From positions 1-24,912 of the forward strand of contig JAEWXD010000016.1 in assembly GCA_023396045.1 (NCBI GenBank): a stretch of DNA of 24,912 nucleotides, read 5' to 3'. The notes below the pieces were generated by a model. It had not been told where the DNA came from, did no database searches, and saw only the letters and a program-made list of their open reading frames with translations. Both the position numbers and the translations under genes were made by a program. Source of the stretch: Bacillota bacterium (GTDB lineage: Bacteria; Bacillota; Clostridia; Christensenellales; Aristaeellaceae). This document shows positions 22,568-24,912 of this stretch, in pieces. Numbering within the stretch: the stretch's first letter is position 1; every line of letters starts with the position of its first letter.

Positions 22568-23764
22568 TTATTTCAGCTTTGTTTGTATTACCTCGTATGC
22601 TTTGGCAAGCTGCTTGTCATCAAGGTCGCCTAAATCATAATCTATATTTTTCTCTTCTTCGTTTAGTTCCACAACATAGTCCGGAGTTATGCCTTTTTTG
22701 TGTACGGCTACCCCTTTTGGTGTAAAGTATTGTGCCACTGTAAATTGAAAGCCTGCACCGTTATCGCCTACAGGCAATACTTCTTGGGCAATGCCTTTAC
22801 CAAAGCTGGTTACACCAACAATATCGGCAAGCCCATAATCTCTAAAGCAACCGCTTAATAATTCAGAGGCAGAGGCACTGTTTTCGTTAATGAGTACCAC
22901 CATGGGTATGCTGGTTTTACCAGGCCCGGTTTTAATGTATTCGCGTGAGCCGTCTCTGTATTCAAAATAGCAAAGGGTATCGTTTTCAATAAATAGATCT
23001 GCAATGCCACGTGCATTTTCTACCCAACCACCGGGGTTATCTCTTAGGTCTAAAATAAGGCCTTGCATACCTTTGTCTTTTAAGGCGTTATATTCTGCTG
23101 CAAATTCTTTTCCGCTTTCACCAGAGAATTCAAATAATTGAATAATCCCAATCTTATTATCAAGCATTGTGCTTTCTATTAAGTTTATTTGAATTTGCCT
23201 GCGTTCTACTGCCAGGGGTATTTCTTCCTCGCCGCGAAGTAATACAATATCAGCTTTGGTGCCAATTTCACCACGTATATATTTCACGGCTTCATCTAAG
23301 CTTTCGGGTGTAACTTCAATCTCACCAGCTTTGATGAGCAAGTCGCCTTTTTTTATGCCCATTTCTTCTGCAGGAGAGTTTTTAAATACACGGGTTATCC
23401 TACAAACTTTTTCTTCAAAATTGCGTTGAATTTGCACACCTATGCCTGCGTATTGGCCTTCGTCGTTTTCCCAGTACTCTTCAAATTCCTTTGGATTATA
23501 GTAAATACTATAATCGTCATCAAGGCCCTTTAGCATACCACGAACCGCGCCTTCTTTTAACTTGGCGTAATCCGGCTCAATATAGTAACGTTCATCTATT
23601 ACTTTATAAACAGACATCAGTTCTTCAAATTGTTTTAAACGCTCATATTCACGCTTATCAATGGTAACTTCTTCGGTTTGATTAATAAAGTTATTAAAAA
23701 AGGAACTGCAAAACAGTATTATCAGTAAGGTTGCAAGGGCTATTAGAATACGTTGTTTTTTCAT
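22568..23764 (-). CDS. S41-family C-terminal processing peptidase (CtpA-like)
   Basis: This 398-residue serine protease has an N-terminal membrane anchor (about 5-24) that places the rest outside the membrane. The order is a helical N-terminal region (35-100), a PDZ domain (about 105-180, with YAGIGVQI and NSPAEEMGIKKGDLL), and the S41 catalytic domain. The catalytic dyad can be read as Ser298 in ENSASASELL and Lys323 in SFGKG, exactly 25 residues apart as in E. coli Prc (Ser430/Lys455). Substrates are unknown; relatives process envelope proteins or signalling regulators. AGGAG lies just before the ATG. The gene follows the PucR-type regulator by 17 nt and is closed by its own terminator. Confidence 0.92.
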   Translation of the reverse strand: MKKQRILIALATLLIILFCSSFFNNFINQTEEVTIDKREYERLKQFEELMSVYKVIDERYYIEPDYAKLKEGAVRGMLKGLDDDYSIYYNPKEFEEYWENDEGQYAGIGVQIQRNFEEKVCRITRVFKNSPAEEMGIKKGDLLIKAGEIEVTPESLDEAVKYIRGEIGTKADIVLLRGEEEIPLAVERRQIQINLIESTMLDNKIGIIQLFEFSGESGKEFAAEYNALKDKGMQGLILDLRDNPGGWVENARGIADLFIENDTLCYFEYRDGSREYIKTGPGKTSIPMVVLINENSASASELLSGCFRDYGLADIVGVTSFGKGIAQEVLPVGDNGAGFQFTVAQYFTPKGVAVHKKGITPDYVVELNEEEKNIDYDLGDLDDKQLAKAYEVIQTKLK

Positions 23765-23781
23765 ATTATTCTCCTACAAAA

Positions 23782-24816
23782 TTAGTTTTTGTTGCTATTA
23801 CTAAGTTTGTACATAGTAGATAGTAATTTATATATACTGGCATCACTGAATTTTTTCAAATCTAAACCCAGTGCTTTTTGAATTTTTTCTAAACGATACA
23901 CCAAAGTATTCCTGTGAATATATAAATGCCTGGCAGTGTCTGAAAGGTTTAAGTCCTTATCCAAAAAGGTGCGTATGGTAAGTTGCATTTCGCTGTTTAA
24001 AGCTTTGAGCGTTTCTGGCGAGAATAGTTTGGTATAATATTGTTGTCTTTGCTCTAAAGGAAGTTCCAGCACAATACGCTCTAACATAAGGTTGTTATAG
24101 AATACGCATTGGTTTCCCAGTTCCATTTTTTCAGCAATGGCAATGGATTTTTTTGCTTCATTATGGGCTTGTGCCAATTGTAATATACTTTTTTTAAAGT
24201 CGCTTATACCAATTACAAAATGCTTTCCGCTCTCTTCCTGTAAGGTAAGGGCCAAAGCTTCTACAAACTCATAAATGTCATACTGGTTGGAATCTTCTAC
24301 AAAATGCAGTATGCACATAGACCGTGCGTTTAAAGAAATCAATATATCTCCTGTATCGCTGGGGTACAATTCTTGCACAATATCATATGCTTGCATAAAG
24401 GCAGGCTCAAATACGATATGAAACAAATAATAGTTCTGTTCTATGGGCAGCGCAAATTGTGAGGCCAATTCTTTAATTTGCAGGGGATTGATATTTTGTG
24501 TTTTTAATATTTGCGCATAGGCTTCTTGTATGTTGTTTACTTCAAAACTTGTTGTTGTATTTTGCAGTAGCTTGTTAATTAAATAAAGAATATCTTTTGC
24601 GGTATTTTCTTCGCCGGCGCATGCAATAATATATGCGGGCGAGGAAGTACTTAATTGCATATACTGTTTGCCCACTTGCAACATTTGTGTAGAAACAGCT
24701 CCCAAAACAGAAGGGGAAAGTTCCCCCTCTGTATCCGGATATAATTTTTTGCCATTTGCATGGTATATATTGATACCACAGTGCAATCCATCTAAAAGTT
24801 TAAATAAATCTTTCAT
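23782..24816 (-). CDS. PucR/CdaR-type transcriptional regulator
   Basis: This is a 344-residue protein. The C-terminal helix-turn-helix typical of the PucR/CdaR family lies at about 288-320 (LNLSDTARHLYIHRNTLVYRLEKIQ). The middle part (about 128-235) resembles the GGDEF-like domain of these regulators (YYLFHIVFEP, GDILISLNARSMCILHFVE, GISDFKKSILQLAQAHNEAKKSIAIAE). The N-terminal 100 residues may be a sensor, but I see no known ligand-binding motif. It is predicted to be cytoplasmic. AAGGAC overlaps the upstream stop and lies 5 nt before the ATG. It shares the unit with the S41 peptidase, whose expression it may control, though that is only suggested by position. Confidence 0.85.
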   Translation of the reverse strand: MKDLFKLLDGLHCGINIYHANGKKLYPDTEGELSPSVLGAVSTQMLQVGKQYMQLSTSSPAYIIACAGEENTAKDILYLINKLLQNTTTSFEVNNIQEAYAQILKTQNINPLQIKELASQFALPIEQNYYLFHIVFEPAFMQAYDIVQELYPSDTGDILISLNARSMCILHFVEDSNQYDIYEFVEALALTLQEESGKHFVIGISDFKKSILQLAQAHNEAKKSIAIAEKMELGNQCVFYNNLMLERIVLELPLEQRQQYYTKLFSPETLKALNSEMQLTIRTFLDKDLNLSDTARHLYIHRNTLVYRLEKIQKALGLDLKKFSDASIYKLLSTMYKLSNSNKN

Positions 24817-24824
24817 TCTTGTCC

Positions 24825-24912
24825 TTAAAAGCTTCTACCACCACCGCCATGGCTTGTGCCACTGCTACCTGTATGGGTGCTGCTACCACTTCTGGAAGTG
24901 GAACTTTCTATT
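24825..24912 (-). CDS. 3' end of a Gly/Ser-rich protein, possibly TPM-domain (partial)
   Basis: A minus-strand frame enters from the right edge and ends with TAA at 24827-24825. The last 28 residues are Ser/Thr/Gly-rich and end THTGSSGTSHGGGGRSF. Tails ending in GGGGRSF are common in TPM-domain (YgcG-like) membrane proteins of Firmicutes, so that is my best guess; the domain itself lies outside the window. The stop is 8 nt before the PucR-type regulator start, suggesting the same operon. Confidence 0.55.
   Translation of the reverse strand, partial: IESSTSRSGSSTHTGSSGTSHGGGGRSF

Noticed and set aside
24836..24900. GGT-rich, repeat-like sequence at the right edge
   Set aside because: It is the coding sequence of a Gly/Ser-rich C-terminal tail, not a non-coding repeat.
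1..24912. CRISPR arrays, tRNA/rRNA genes, insertion sequences, attachment sites
   Set aside because: I looked for regular short repeats, cloverleaf-like segments, transposase motifs and flanking repeats and found none. The only direct repeat I noticed is the coding one at 21613-21803.

Overview
The window looks like a chromosomal segment of a low-to-moderate-GC Gram-positive bacterium (Bacillota, probably a Clostridia-type lineage). Support comes from AGGAGG-type ribosome binding sites, TATAAT promoters with extended -10 (TG) elements, intrinsic terminators, a PyrR regulator, an XpaC/TelA pair, an S41 peptidase beside a PucR-type regulator, and a TGS-domain nucleoside kinase. I cannot name a genus. 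Genes are very tightly packed, with many 1-nt (TAATG or ATGA) or 10-50-nt overlaps. I saw no tRNA, rRNA, CRISPR array, insertion sequence or prophage.

Layout. (1) Positions 1-4831, plus strand: the tail of an unidentified gene, then pyrR, lgt, nicotinate phosphoribosyltransferase, a beta-lactamase-fold serine hydrolase and recX, closed by a hairpin terminator. (2) Positions 4862-7910, plus strand: a promoter, rimO, pgsA, recA and a terminator. (3) Positions 15460 down to 7916, minus strand: a promoter followed by trpS, a COG2509 FAD oxidoreductase, a small holin-like membrane protein, surE, an HI0933-family flavoprotein, a DEDDh exonuclease with a Cys-rich tail, and a TGS-domain nucleoside kinase. 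(4) Positions 15514-20410, plus strand: an extended -10 promoter followed by five genes: a secreted NAGPA-domain phosphodiester glycosidase, a secreted PIG-L deacetylase, a secreted leucine-rich-repeat protein, a second secreted NAGPA-domain protein, and a polytopic membrane protein that is a diverged Lgt homologue. (5) Positions 24912 down to 20402, minus strand: the tail of a Gly/Ser-rich protein, a PucR-type regulator and a CtpA-type peptidase, then a separate promoter driving an xpaC-telA pair.

How the genes fit together. Regions 1-3 are housekeeping: pyrimidine control, lipoprotein lipidation, NAD salvage, recombination, ribosome modification, phosphatidylglycerol synthesis, Trp-tRNA charging, and a possible nucleotide turnover group (SurE, exonuclease, nucleoside kinase). 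Region 4 is the most unusual. NAGPA enzymes cleave sugar-1-phosphodiesters, PIG-L enzymes remove the N-acetyl group from GlcNAc conjugates, and Lgt-fold proteins bind phosphatidylglycerol and act in the membrane. Together they suggest an extracytoplasmic pathway acting on a GlcNAc-phosphate glycoconjugate or glycolipid. The Lgt-like member lacks several of the residues that define active Lgt, while a complete Lgt is encoded at 673-1686. The functional proposal is inference; the gene order, signal peptides and residue differences can be read directly.
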